Shown here in pieces: positions 45,526 to 53,216 of a DNA stretch of 53,216 nt. Under the pieces are notes generated by a model, which saw nothing but the letters and a program-made list of their open reading frames with translations, was not told the DNA's origin and ran no database searches. Position numbers and translations under genes: made by a program. The stretch is from Fidelibacterota bacterium SCGC AAA003-L08 (GTDB lineage: Bacteria > Fidelibacterota > Marinisomatia > SCGC-AAA003-L08 > D37C17). Each line of letters starts with the position of its first letter. Position 1 is the first letter of the stretch. The stretch is from positions 1 through 53,216 of the forward strand of contig ASPJ01000003.1 of assembly GCA_000405805.1 (NCBI GenBank). The letters run 5' to 3'.

Positions 45526-45615
45526 TTATAAAACCCACCATACTAAATAATAATATATCAGCAATAGTATAGTACATATTAACATCGAAAAAAATTTAAT
45601 TTTATTGCTTAACAA
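45526..45615 (-). CDS. Possible 29-residue membrane peptide
   Basis: A TTG at 45615 gives a 29-residue frame with a single helix, SMLICTILLLIYYYLVWWVL, in a 110-base gap between the MORN lipoprotein and the 121-residue gene. There is no clear Shine-Dalgarno. It could also be chance in an AT-rich gap. The helix is unusually rich in aromatic residues at its end. Confidence 0.25.
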   Translation of the reverse strand: MLSNKIKFFSMLICTILLLIYYYLVWWVL

Positions 45616-45628
45616 TTTTTTATTATAC

Positions 45629-46502
45629 TTAGCTAGAATAATGTTTTCTATAGCTTGATTTCTTATTGATATCAAAATACCAAAACCAATCACCAGTCTT
45701 TCTATTGTTTTGATACTGACCAATTATTTTGATATTCTGGCCATCATCAAAATAATGTTTCAAATCACCATGTAATAACCCCATACTATAATTCTCAACC
45801 TTTACTATATTACCAAGATTATTATAGTATTTCCATTCTCCATTTTTTTTGCCATCCGCATAGTTCCCTATTGATTTGAACTCTCCATTTTTATATCTAG
45901 ACATATATGGACCCGACAACTTATTATTCTGATAAGAAGTTCTTTCAATAGTGATAATTATATCTTCGTAGTATGAGTATGTTGTATCCTTATCCTCATA
46001 GGTGATTTTATTTTTTTTATTATAAAATTCTTCCCAAACTCCATTACCTTTTATATAATCATGATTAACTATTTTTTTATTATCATGACTATATGAATAC
46101 CAATCTCCATCAGGGATTCCATGGAAGTAATATCTATCACTTTCTAACTCACTATTTCTATTATAATATGACCAATGACCATGAAGTTGTCCATGACTAT
46201 TTTGGTACCCTTTGCTTTTCAAAATACCACTCGAATAATAATTCAAAACAATATTCTTCTCATCAAAAAAAATCATTGGAAGTCCATATCCCAATTTTTT
46301 TATTATCATTATAAAAAGTTCTACTTTCAATATTACCTGATTCTGAAAATTTAATTGCCTGAGTTAATACTGAGTTTTTTAATATATTTATAGCATCTAT
46401 ATTGTCTTCATTAGAATTTATTATTTGATGATAAACATGACTATCACAGCCAAAGAAAATAATTGAAAAAATGATTAATATTGAATATTTATATAATGTC
46501 AT
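45629..46502 (-). CDS. MORN-repeat lipoprotein, broken by a +1 frameshift
   Basis: The frame from ATG 46502 begins with a lipoprotein signal (lipobox IIFFGC) and stops after 79 residues at NDFF. A second frame ending at 45629 carries the rest. Removing one A from the A8 run at 46265-46272 (T8 in the coding sense) joins them as NDFFDEKNIVLNYYSSG, giving 290 residues. The body consists of MORN-variant repeats of about 23 residues: GQLHGHWSYYNRNSEL, GIPDGDWYSY, GKKNGEWKYYNNLGN, GLLHGDLKHYFDDG and NRKTGDWFWYFD. These toxin_15/MORN_2-type repeats form beta hairpins on secreted or surface proteins. Partner unknown. It lies next to tRNA-Asn and upstream of the quinol-complex small genes. Confidence 0.78.
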
Positions 46503-46528
46503 TACGTTAATGTTGTTGTTTCAAAATA

Positions 46529-46564
46529 TAATCAGCAAGCATCTGTTATAACGCTTACTGATTA
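46529..46564 (-). terminator. Imperfect hairpin behind tRNA-Asn
   Basis: A 12-bp inverted repeat with one mismatch, TAATCAGCAAGC (46529-46540) and GCTTACTGATTA (46553-46564), with a 12-base loop. Read on the minus strand it follows the 3' end of tRNA-Asn and is trailed by a short TATTTT. It may stop tRNA transcription before the MORN gene. The weak T tract lowers confidence. Confidence 0.4.
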
Positions 46565-46579
46565 CATTTATGATCAGTG

Positions 46580-46653
46580 CTCCGGTGGTAGGACTTGAAC
46601 CTACGACACGCGGATTAACAGTCCGCTGCTCTAACCAACTGAGCTACACCGGA
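46580..46653 (-). tRNA. tRNA-Asn (anticodon GUU)
   Basis: 74 nt on the minus strand: acceptor TCCGGTG/CACCGGA with discriminator G, D-arm AGCTCAGTTGGTTAGAGC, anticodon stem GCGGACTGTTAATCCGC with GTT (complement AAC at 46617-46619), and T-arm TAGGTTCAAGTCCTA. No CCA is encoded. It lies between the HIT protein gene and the MORN lipoprotein. Confidence 0.93.
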
Positions 46654-46716
46654 ATATCTAGTTTAAAACTATATTCTAAATTAAATAATATTAAGTATAT
46701 CCTAAAAAGAAAATTA

Positions 46717-47229
46717 TTAAGATATTTTTTGAAATAATGGGTGTAATTCATCATACGTATCCTGCAAACCTTGAACTATAACCTTAGTATTACCTAATAC
46801 AGGCATAAAGTTATTGTCTCCATTCCACCTTGGAACAATATGGAAATGAATATGATCTTTTATCCCAGCGCCAGAACATTTTCCAGTATTTAATCCAAAA
46901 TTAAATCCATCAGAGTTTAGCTTCTCATTAATAATTTTCATACTTTCTCTGGATAAATACATAATCTCTTTTAGTTCATCTTCATTTAAATCAATCATAG
47001 AACCTACTTTTCGATATGGTACAATCAATAGATGTCCATTATTATATGGATATAAATTCATAATAACGAAGCATAATACTCCTCTGTACAATATTAATGA
47101 TTCACGATCATTGTTAGCTTTCAATGCATCTAAGAATATATTGTCGCTTGCAGAAGGAGAAGATACATATTCCATCCTCCACGGAGAAAATAAATGTTTT
47201 ACTTTTTTATTATTATCTTGAGGCTTCAA
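46717..47229 (-). CDS. HIT family nucleotide hydrolase/transferase
   Basis: 170 residues from TTG 47229, which overlaps the end of the EF-G-like gene. HIT motif DHIHFHIVPRW (His-x-His-x-His) and the upstream NLYPYNNGHLLIVPYR are diagnostic of HIT/AP4A-type proteins that cleave or phosphorolyse nucleotide phosphoanhydrides. The N-terminal HLFSPWRMEYVSSP and the C-terminal PVLGNTKVIVQGLQDTYDEL extension match the longer bacterial form. The substrate (Ap4A, AMP-lysine or another) cannot be told by eye. Confidence 0.88.
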   Translation of the reverse strand: MKPQDNNKKVKHLFSPWRMEYVSSPSASDNIFLDALKANNDRESLILYRGVLCFVIMNLYPYNNGHLLIVPYRKVGSMIDLNEDELKEIMYLSRESMKIINEKLNSDGFNFGLNTGKCSGAGIKDHIHFHIVPRWNGDNNFMPVLGNTKVIVQGLQDTYDELHPLFQKIS

Positions 47230-49294
47230 ATTCTGAAACTACTTTATTTGATTCATTAACAGGCATGTCTTGATAATGAGAAAAATCCTGAGAAAACATT
47301 CCTCTGCCACTAGTCATTGCTTTTAGAGCTGTGGCATAATCATGCAAATGCACTTGAGGAACCTCAGCATTTATAATTTGGAAATTACCATCTGTATCCA
47401 TGCCTCCAACCTTTCCACGTCTTGCAGAAATATCACCCATTATATCTCCAGTACAATCTTCAGGAATTTTTACTTGTATTTTATAAATAGGTTCAAGTAG
47501 TTTTGGCTTAGCAGATTTAAACGCATCAAGAAATGCATGCCTACCAGCAAGCTGAAATGCCATATCATTTGAATCAACTGGATGCATCTTTCCATCATAA
47601 AAATCAATCTTAAGATCTACAACTCTACAACCAGCCATAATTCCATCTTCACATGCAATATTAATACCTTTTTCAACTGAAGGAACAAACCCTCTGTCAA
47701 CATTCTGGCCTGATAATGATTGGCTAAAATCAACTCCATCGCCTCTCACTGATGGTTGAATTTTCAACCAAACTTCAGCAAATTGACCAGATCCCCCGGA
47801 CTGTTTTTTATGCCTATATTTTGCATTTGAAGGTGACGTAATTGTTTCTCTATATGGTATCCTAGGAGATTCTTTGGAAATGTCTATCCCAAATCTTGAT
47901 TTAATTCTATTTAAATTCATAGACAAATGTGTATCTCCCGTACCTGATACTATAGTTTGTTTTAATTCTGGATCAACTCTATATGAGAAAGTTGGGTCTT
48001 CTTCATGCATAATAGATAATCCAATGGCGAGTTTTTCCTCATCTCCTCTTGAGGCTGGAGAAACAGCTAAATACATACATGGACTAGGATAATTAATTGG
48101 AGTTAGCATTATTTGTTTAGATTGGTCTGCAATAGTATCCCCAGTATGGGTGTCTTTAAGTTTTAATGCTGCTCCTATATCTCCTGCAATAAGTCTTGAT
48201 GCATCTTTTCTTTGATTTCCTAATACATAATAAACTTGTCTCATTTTTTCAGATTGATTTCTAGTTACATTATGGACATCATCTCCAGACTTTACTTCAC
48301 CTGAAAAAACTCTAAAAAAGGATAATTCTCCAACATGCTGCTCACTAATTGTTTTAAATACATACGAACATAGTGAATCATTAATAGTTGAACCATGCTC
48401 TACTTCTTCTTTAGAAGGTGATGAAATACAATTTATTTTCTGTATATCTCCTGCGCATGGCGAATATTTTGATATAATATCCATGAGACGTTTTACACCA
48501 ATATTTTTTTCTCCAGAAACACAGAAAACCGGAACTAAATTGCCTCCTGATATAGCCGCATGAAGTCCTCCTCTTAATTCATCTTCAGATAATTCTCCTT
48601 TATCAAAGAAAGCTTCAAGTAAACTATCATCACTTTCAGCAATTAATTCAATCAATTCATTATGTAATGAGTCTAATTTATTTGCCATATCTCCTTCAGC
48701 TTTATTTGCTGAGAAACTACCTGAAGAATCGGTTTTAAAAGACATTATTTCTTTCCTTAGGACATCACCAATATCACAAATATTTTCTCCTTCATTGATT
48801 GGAAACATAAGTGGAAAAATACTTCTGCCAAATCTGTCTTTTAATGATGATAATAAATTGTCAAACTTAGATTGATCATGATCAATCATATTTAATATAA
48901 TTAACTTAGGGAGTTTAAATTGATTTTGAGAATAACTCCAGGCTAGCTCTGCTCCAACCTCAATATCATTAGTAGCATTAAGCACTAAAGCTAAAACATC
49001 TGAAACTTTAAGTGCTGATAAAAGTTCCCCTTGAAATTCAGTTTGACCAGGCACATCTAAAAGATTAATTTTTTTGTCCATCCATTCATAATTAACCAAC
49101 GACAAAGACATTGAATGTTGATTTTCTATTTCATAATCTCTATAATCAGAAACTGTTGTTCCATTTTTAGTATTGCCCATTTCTCTGATTACCTTAGCAT
49201 TAAATAACATAGATTCAGCAAGCATAGTTTTACCAGATGAGGCATGACCTGCTAAGCTAATATTAATAATATTATCTGTAGTATATTCTTTCAT
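47213..49294 (-). CDS. Elongation factor G-like translational GTPase paralogue
   Basis: 693 residues from ATG 49294, chosen because GGAGG sits five bases upstream and the protein then starts MKEYTTDNIINISLAGHASS like other EF-Gs; a TTG at 49312 lies before this ribosome binding site. GTPase motifs: G1 GHASSGKT, G3 DVPGQTEF, and G4 LNMID, where the usual Lys of NKxD is Met. The switch I region reads GTTVSDYRDYEIENQHSMSL, as in the EF-G-like TM_1651 subgroup, not the RGITI of true EF-G. Domains II-V follow, including GGSGQFAEVWLKIQP and ISARRGKVGGMDTDGN. The role is uncertain. The HIT gene is coupled downstream. Confidence 0.85.
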   Translation of the reverse strand: MKEYTTDNIINISLAGHASSGKTMLAESMLFNAKVIREMGNTKNGTTVSDYRDYEIENQHSMSLSLVNYEWMDKKINLLDVPGQTEFQGELLSALKVSDVLALVLNATNDIEVGAELAWSYSQNQFKLPKLIILNMIDHDQSKFDNLLSSLKDRFGRSIFPLMFPINEGENICDIGDVLRKEIMSFKTDSSGSFSANKAEGDMANKLDSLHNELIELIAESDDSLLEAFFDKGELSEDELRGGLHAAISGGNLVPVFCVSGEKNIGVKRLMDIISKYSPCAGDIQKINCISSPSKEEVEHGSTINDSLCSYVFKTISEQHVGELSFFRVFSGEVKSGDDVHNVTRNQSEKMRQVYYVLGNQRKDASRLIAGDIGAALKLKDTHTGDTIADQSKQIMLTPINYPSPCMYLAVSPASRGDEEKLAIGLSIMHEEDPTFSYRVDPELKQTIVSGTGDTHLSMNLNRIKSRFGIDISKESPRIPYRETITSPSNAKYRHKKQSGGSGQFAEVWLKIQPSVRGDGVDFSQSLSGQNVDRGFVPSVEKGINIACEDGIMAGCRVVDLKIDFYDGKMHPVDSNDMAFQLAGRHAFLDAFKSAKPKLLEPIYKIQVKIPEDCTGDIMGDISARRGKVGGMDTDGNFQIINAEVPQVHLHDYATALKAMTSGRGMFSQDFSHYQDMPVNESNKVVSEFEASR

Positions 49295-49339
49295 TCTTTC
49301 CTCCAATGACAATAAAATGAACTTTTCTCCAAGTTCATT
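49283..49339 (-). promoter_or_regulatory. Leader of the EF-G-like gene: RBS that sets the start, plus a hairpin
   Basis: On the minus strand GGAGGAAAGAATG fixes ATG 49294 as the start. Upstream, AATGAACTT (49316-49324) and AAGTTCATT (49331-49339) form a perfect 9-bp stem with a 6-base loop. No strong T tract follows, so it may be a leader structure rather than a terminator of the gene upstream. Confidence 0.5.
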
Positions 49340-49421
49340 TCTTGTTAAAATTTTACGTAATAAAAAGGGGTTTAAAACTAATTATTCTTGTGCTTTCTTC
49401 CAAAAGATATATTTATTCGTT

Positions 49422-49829
49422 CTACTTAATCTCTTTCATGCCCGTTAAGGCTGAAGATGATCTGATTTTTTCTCCTAATTGGTCCACTATTTGAATCCCA
49501 AGTTTTTTACATATTTCTGACTCAGGAATTTCACTGCTCATCCTATCTCCACCTTTTGCAAATATATGAGGTTTTAAATATTTTAAAGATTCACATTGAG
49601 TCTTATCTTTATCAATCGACAGGAAAACTTCATCAACACATCTCAAAGCTGATATAATTTTCATTCTATCTTCTTGACTCATAAATGATTTCCCTTTTTT
49701 TAATTTTGCTTGGAAATCACTATTTACTATAACCACCAATTTATCACCTAGTTGTTTAGCTAATTCCAAACATTCAATATGACCCACATGCAATGGATCA
49801 AAATAACCGCTTGTTACTACTACTTTCAC
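49422..49829 (-). CDS. Cytidylyltransferase-like nucleotidyltransferase (HldE-C/RfaE2-like)
   Basis: 135 residues from GTG 49829, preceded by AAAAGGA. The family signature GYFDPLHVGHIECLELAK (the HxGH motif as HVGH) and ALRCVDEVF, FAKGGDR, and the C-terminal IRSSSAL (ISSS-like) place it among small cytidylyl/adenylyl-transferases. The chain is shaped like the nucleotidyltransferase half of HldE (ADP-heptose pathway), but glycerol-3-phosphate cytidylyltransferase is another option. It lies 12 bases after the Big_5 lipoprotein, and a possible 5' leader of the EF-G-like gene follows. Confidence 0.85.
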   Translation of the reverse strand: MKVVVTSGYFDPLHVGHIECLELAKQLGDKLVVIVNSDFQAKLKKGKSFMSQEDRMKIISALRCVDEVFLSIDKDKTQCESLKYLKPHIFAKGGDRMSSEIPESEICKKLGIQIVDQLGEKIRSSSALTGMKEIK

Positions 49830-49841
49830 AATTAATCCTTT

Positions 49842-51320
49842 TTAAAATTCTATATTAATACCTTCTACATCCCAAAATTTTCGAACTTCTACAGTATCTT
49901 TATAAATACTAAATTCTGCAGCTCTTATATATGGATTTAGTAATCCTGAATAATATATTAAAGGATCTATATCATTTTTTCTCTCATAAGCACGAAAAAT
50001 ATATTGTCCCGGTTGCAAATTATCAAAAATAAATATTGAATCTTCTATCTCATATCTATAAAATAAATTTAAAGAAATATTTTTTGCTTCAACTATTACA
50101 GCTCTTTTAGCTGCAGTAATATTGTTAGCAATATTACCAGTAACTTTTCCTGATAGAAAACTATTTCCTTCAAATTTAGGGATATTACTAATATCATATG
50201 TATTGATAGAATCTAACATCATATTGCCATTTAAGTCCTCGATAAACTCACTTAGTAATCTTACTTTAGTAAATGCATTATTTTCAAATTCTATAGATAC
50301 TGGAGAAATCTTGTTATAATCAACTTGAAACCAATCATCTCCTTGCTTACATTCCATTAATAATTTTTTATAATTGATTGGTTCTGAAAAATCAACTACT
50401 ATTATAGAATCAGTATTTTCTATTGAAATAATTGAAGGTGGAATTGTATCTAATTTTTCTTTAACTATATATAGATATGGTTCAATACTATATTCATGTA
50501 GCCTATTCTTTCTTTTTAAATTAATATGTATACTGTCTCCTATATTAGAGTCAACTAAGTAAGGTTCAACAATATTGTTATCGTAAAAAATATTTAAGAA
50601 ATTTGAATTCACTGTTTCAACCCGGGCTAATTTTAGTTTTTCTAATGGTTTATCTATGTATATTGAAATATTTTCCACACAATTATTTTCATCTAATTCA
50701 GTATAGTCAATTGTATTTACACCATAGTAATTATTATAAACATCTAAATTCCCCTCTGAAGCAATTAAAATATATCTCCCATGTTCCAAATAATTAATTG
50801 TGAAATTATAATAATCATCTGTATTAATTATGTCTAGGGGTTCCTTCGAAATATCAAGTGGCCAATCATATACAAATATATTATAAACTATACCTTCTCT
50901 ATAATTTTTTAAATTACCATTTATTGAACAATATTCTCTACTATTTAAATTATACAATAATTGAATGTTTTGATTTATATAATTTGAATGAAAATCAGCA
51001 ATACTTCTATTTAGATTGATTTTAACCAGTTCATCTTTAGGCCAAGCATATAATGGCCTGATAATAATTTTATTCATCTTTACTTTAGTAATAATATCTA
51101 TGTTCGGATTGGTAGAGATTGAATTAATAATTGTATTTGGACTAATATTTTCATCGAAGGAAATTACAATTTTATTATCATTAGTTAATTGAGATTCATT
51201 AACAGGGCTTACACTTAATAACTCTGGTCCTCTAACATCCTTAGGCCCTCCTTGAGGAGCTCCTTGATATGCACAGCTAAAAATTAATAAGATTAAATAT
51301 ATATTCGTTATTTTTATCAT
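49842..51320 (-). CDS. Big_5 (Ig-like) domain lipoprotein
   Basis: 492 residues. The signal peptide ends in the lipobox LLIFSC, and the mature chain begins with the hallmark AYQGAPQGGPKDVRGPELLS, common to Bacteroidetes/FCB lipoproteins with a Big_5 domain. Residues about 30-130 form the Big_5 domain (VISFDENISPNTIINSI, IIIRPLYAWPKDELVKINL). A second Ig-like unit (PPSIISIENTDSIIVVDFSEPI) lies at about 290-360, and the C-terminal part reads FDNLQPGQYIFRAYERKN like a beta-sandwich. The function is unknown; it is probably an outer-membrane or periplasmic protein. It is divergent from yqgE. Confidence 0.82.
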   Translation of the reverse strand: MIKITNIYLILLIFSCAYQGAPQGGPKDVRGPELLSVSPVNESQLTNDNKIVISFDENISPNTIINSISTNPNIDIITKVKMNKIIIRPLYAWPKDELVKINLNRSIADFHSNYINQNIQLLYNLNSREYCSINGNLKNYREGIVYNIFVYDWPLDISKEPLDIINTDDYYNFTINYLEHGRYILIASEGNLDVYNNYYGVNTIDYTELDENNCVENISIYIDKPLEKLKLARVETVNSNFLNIFYDNNIVEPYLVDSNIGDSIHINLKRKNRLHEYSIEPYLYIVKEKLDTIPPSIISIENTDSIIVVDFSEPINYKKLLMECKQGDDWFQVDYNKISPVSIEFENNAFTKVRLLSEFIEDLNGNMMLDSINTYDISNIPKFEGNSFLSGKVTGNIANNITAAKRAVIVEAKNISLNLFYRYEIEDSIFIFDNLQPGQYIFRAYERKNDIDPLIYYSGLLNPYIRAAEFSIYKDTVEVRKFWDVEGINIEF

Positions 51321-51367
51321 TTCATGCTTTTATAATCAGTTATTGATACTTAAATTCTAATACATTT

Positions 51368-51919
51368 ATGGAAAACTTCTCTAATAATTTTCTCGTATCT
51401 ATGCCTCGTCTAAATGATTCTGTTTTTAATAAATCCTTAATCTATGTATGTAATCATAATAACCTCGGTGCAATGGGTATAATCATCAACAAACCAATTT
51501 CTTCAGAAAACATCCAAAATATATTAATAGAAATGGGGATGGAACAACTAAAACCAAATATGGAAATATATTTTGGGGGACCTGTGCAAATTGAAACAGG
51601 AATGATATTGCATGATTATAAATATCAAACAAATGAAACAATCCATATTTCAAAATCAATTTCATTATCATCAAATACTGATATTATTAGTGATATAAAA
51701 AGTGGAACTGGACCTAATAAATTTAAATTTGCATTAGGTTATGCTGGATGGGGGAAAGGTCAGCTTGAAGCTGAAATCGAGAATGGTGACTGGTTATTAA
51801 TTCCTTCAAATTATGATTTAATATTCAATACTCCCTCTTCTGAAATTTTACTAAAATTAAAATCTCTTATTGATATTGATATTGACCATCTCTCTGGTGG
51901 CCTATCAGGATTATCTTGA
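51368..51919 (+). CDS. yqgE: YqgE/AlgH family protein
   Basis: 183 residues, matching the YqgE/AlgH (DUF179) fold: the N-terminal FLVSMPRLNDSVFNKSLIYVC, HNNLGAMGIIINKPI, YFGGPVQIETGMILHD and ALGYAGWGKGQLEAEIENGDWL. The fold is a compact alpha/beta layer of unknown biochemical role; AlgH was first named for alginate control in Pseudomonas. The start is ATG 51368, divergent from the Big_5 lipoprotein. Its stop overlaps the next ORF by 4 bases. Confidence 0.92.
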   Translation: MENFSNNFLVSMPRLNDSVFNKSLIYVCNHNNLGAMGIIINKPISSENIQNILIEMGMEQLKPNMEIYFGGPVQIETGMILHDYKYQTNETIHISKSISLSSNTDIISDIKSGTGPNKFKFALGYAGWGKGQLEAEIENGDWLLIPSNYDLIFNTPSSEILLKLKSLIDIDIDHLSGGLSGLS

Positions 51920-53216
51920 AAAAGACTGAAAAAAATAATATAATCCATAATAATTCTAAAGAATTGAAATATCATGACTTAATGCTTCATAGAATAAATG
52001 AAATATTATTAGTCTCCAGTCCTTATGATTCATTTATTCTTGAAGAAGATGGCAATTTATCTGAACAAATATTACATGAATTCCAGGGTATGAATCTAAG
52101 CTATGCACCTAGAATATGGAGTGCTAATACTGCAAAAAATGCTCTGGAGTTATTAAATAGTCGAAATTTTGATTTAGTAATAGTAATGTTGCGTATTGCA
52201 GATACCGATCCTGTCAGTTTCAGTAAAAATATAAAATCATTATATCCAGAAGTGCCAATTGTACTCCTTGCTTTTGATGAATCTGAAATTAAACAACTTC
52301 ATAATAAACACATTAAATATATTGATGATATATTTATATGGTCTGGAAATTCAAATATCTTTCCCGCTATAATAAAAAGTTATGAAGACCGTAAAAACAT
52401 TAGCAGAGATATTGAAATAGGAGATGTTAGGACTATCCTTCTGATTGAAGATACGCCTAGAAATTATTCAAATCTACTGCCAATATTATATAAAGAAATT
52501 ATATTCCATACGAAACAACTAATGGACAAGAGTCTAAATACTGAACAGCGCTTATTACATATGAGAGCAAGACCTAAAATATTATTGGCAAAAACATATG
52601 AAGATTCAGTAAATATATATAAAAAATATAATAAGAACTTGTTGGGAATTATAGCTGACATCAGATTCCCTAAAAAAAATAAATTAGAAAAATCTGCAGG
52701 TTTAGATTTTGCTGAATATATAAGAAATAATAATAAAACAATTCCAATATTATTACAAACAAGTGAACAAAAATTAAATATAAATGAAATTTCTGAAAAA
52801 TTTAGTTCATCTATCCTTAACAAAAATTCTCCAAAATTTTTTAAAAATATAAAATCATTTATAAAAAATAACTTTGGATTTGGTGATTTTATAATACGAG
52901 ATAAAAATGATATAGAAATAGACAGAGCAACGAATATAGATGAACTTATAGAAAAATTACATAATATACCAGAAGAATCAATCTATTTTCATGCTTCAAG
53001 AAATCATTTTTCTAACTGGTTGGCTGCAAGAGGAGAACTTGCATTGGCAACTGAATTCAGAAAAATTAAAATAGATGATTTTAAAACACAGAGTGAACGA
53101 AGAAAATATTATATATCATTAATTGAAAAAAATTCATCTTTTAAACGTACAAAAAAAAATATAATTGAATTTACAAAATACTCGAATTTGAAATCTGCAA
53201 ATTTCTTGCGTATTGG
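51916..53216 (+). CDS. PEP/pyruvate-binding domain protein, N-terminal part (partial, runs off the window)
   Basis: Open from TTG 51916 (inside the yqgE stop) to the window end, 433 codons; ATG 51982 is an alternative start. The piece seen has two receiver-like domains. The first (about 30-155) has ILLVSSPYDSFILEEDG and FDLVIVMLRI. The second (about 165-305) has RTILLIEDTPRNYSNLLPIL, MRARPKILLAKTYEDS, LLGIIADIRFP and IPILLQTSE. FKNIKSFIKNNFGFGDFIIRD and YFHASRNHFSNWLAARGE then match the region just before the PEP/pyruvate-binding (PPDK_N-type) domain in Bacteroidetes proteins of this kind. The catalytic phosphotransfer domain itself lies beyond the window, so that part is inferred from the family. 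Confidence 0.75.
   Translation, partial: MKKTEKNNIIHNNSKELKYHDLMLHRINEILLVSSPYDSFILEEDGNLSEQILHEFQGMNLSYAPRIWSANTAKNALELLNSRNFDLVIVMLRIADTDPVSFSKNIKSLYPEVPIVLLAFDESEIKQLHNKHIKYIDDIFIWSGNSNIFPAIIKSYEDRKNISRDIEIGDVRTILLIEDTPRNYSNLLPILYKEIIFHTKQLMDKSLNTEQRLLHMRARPKILLAKTYEDSVNIYKKYNKNLLGIIADIRFPKKNKLEKSAGLDFAEYIRNNNKTIPILLQTSEQKLNINEISEKFSSSILNKNSPKFFKNIKSFIKNNFGFGDFIIRDKNDIEIDRATNIDELIEKLHNIPEESIYFHASRNHFSNWLAARGELALATEFRKIKIDDFKTQSERRKYYISLIEKNSSFKRTKKNIIEFTKYSNLKSANFLRI

Noticed and set aside
49316..49339. Terminator for the nucleotidyltransferase gene
   Set aside because: The stem is perfect but only a weak T stretch follows on the minus strand, and it sits right before the RBS of the next gene, so I list it as a leader structure.

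Overview
The window is about 53 kb of very AT-rich DNA, with no rRNA, prophage, insertion sequence or CRISPR array. It looks like the chromosome of a Gram-negative, free-living aerobe of the FCB group. My best guess is a marine Candidatus Marinimicrobia (SAR406) lineage. This rests on dockerin-tailed secreted proteins, a gingipain-like C25 peptidase, a cohesin-like protein with the GCMDSNACNY type of Cys-rich tail, a Bacteroidetes-like GlmM, DUF4835 and Big_5 lipoproteins, and an aa3 oxidase next to a b6f-like quinol complex with a multihaem cytochrome. The assignment is inferred from gene content and was not tested by phylogeny.

Layout: (1) 1-1197, minus: two secreted cohesin-like proteins, the first cut by the window edge. 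(2) 1315-9167, plus: a compact housekeeping run of a DUF4835 protein, an EnvC-like LytM protein, DNA polymerase III delta-prime, metG, tatD, rsmA, rpoD and rpsU, closed by a terminator. (3) 9241-18321, plus: phosphohexomutase, rlmD, an ABC-2 transporter pair, a pentapeptide-repeat potassium channel, dnaG and two lipoproteins. (4) 18373-28402, plus: tRNA-Ile2(CAU), a His-rich TonB-dependent receptor, trmH, a DUF4442 protein, an aldehyde dehydrogenase and two dockerin-bearing secreted proteins, one of them a 1197-residue C25 peptidase. (5) 28404-31388, minus: a Lys/Ala-rich basic protein, a TPR protein, a DUF423 protein and a small protein. (6) 31451-36491, minus: an aa3-type cytochrome c oxidase operon with a ferredoxin and several small membrane proteins. 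(7) 36644-38303, plus: a plastocyanin-like cupredoxin and a CusF-SCO copper-delivery fusion. (8) 38309-45615, minus: a Rieske/split cytochrome b complex with an octahaem cytochrome c, a HEAT protein and several tiny ORFs. (9) 45629-51320, minus: a MORN lipoprotein, tRNA-Asn, a HIT protein, an EF-G paralogue, a cytidylyltransferase-like protein and a Big_5 lipoprotein. (10) 51368-end, plus: YqgE/AlgH and the N-terminus of a PEP/pyruvate-binding-domain protein.

Regions 6-8 together encode a terminal respiratory chain. Quinol is oxidised by Rieske/cytochrome b, electrons probably pass through the octahaem cytochrome (no cytochrome c1 is seen), and then to the CuA/haem-copper oxidase, with SCO/CusF and cupredoxin proteins for copper. 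CoxB and the octahaem protein share a striking acidic C-terminal tail ending in DDDDW.

Four genes (tatD, rpoD, the TonB receptor and the MORN lipoprotein) are each broken by one extra base in a homopolymer run. Since rpoD is essential and all four have the same sign, assembly or sequencing error is the simplest reading. I annotate each at its full restored length. TTG start codons appear unusually common.
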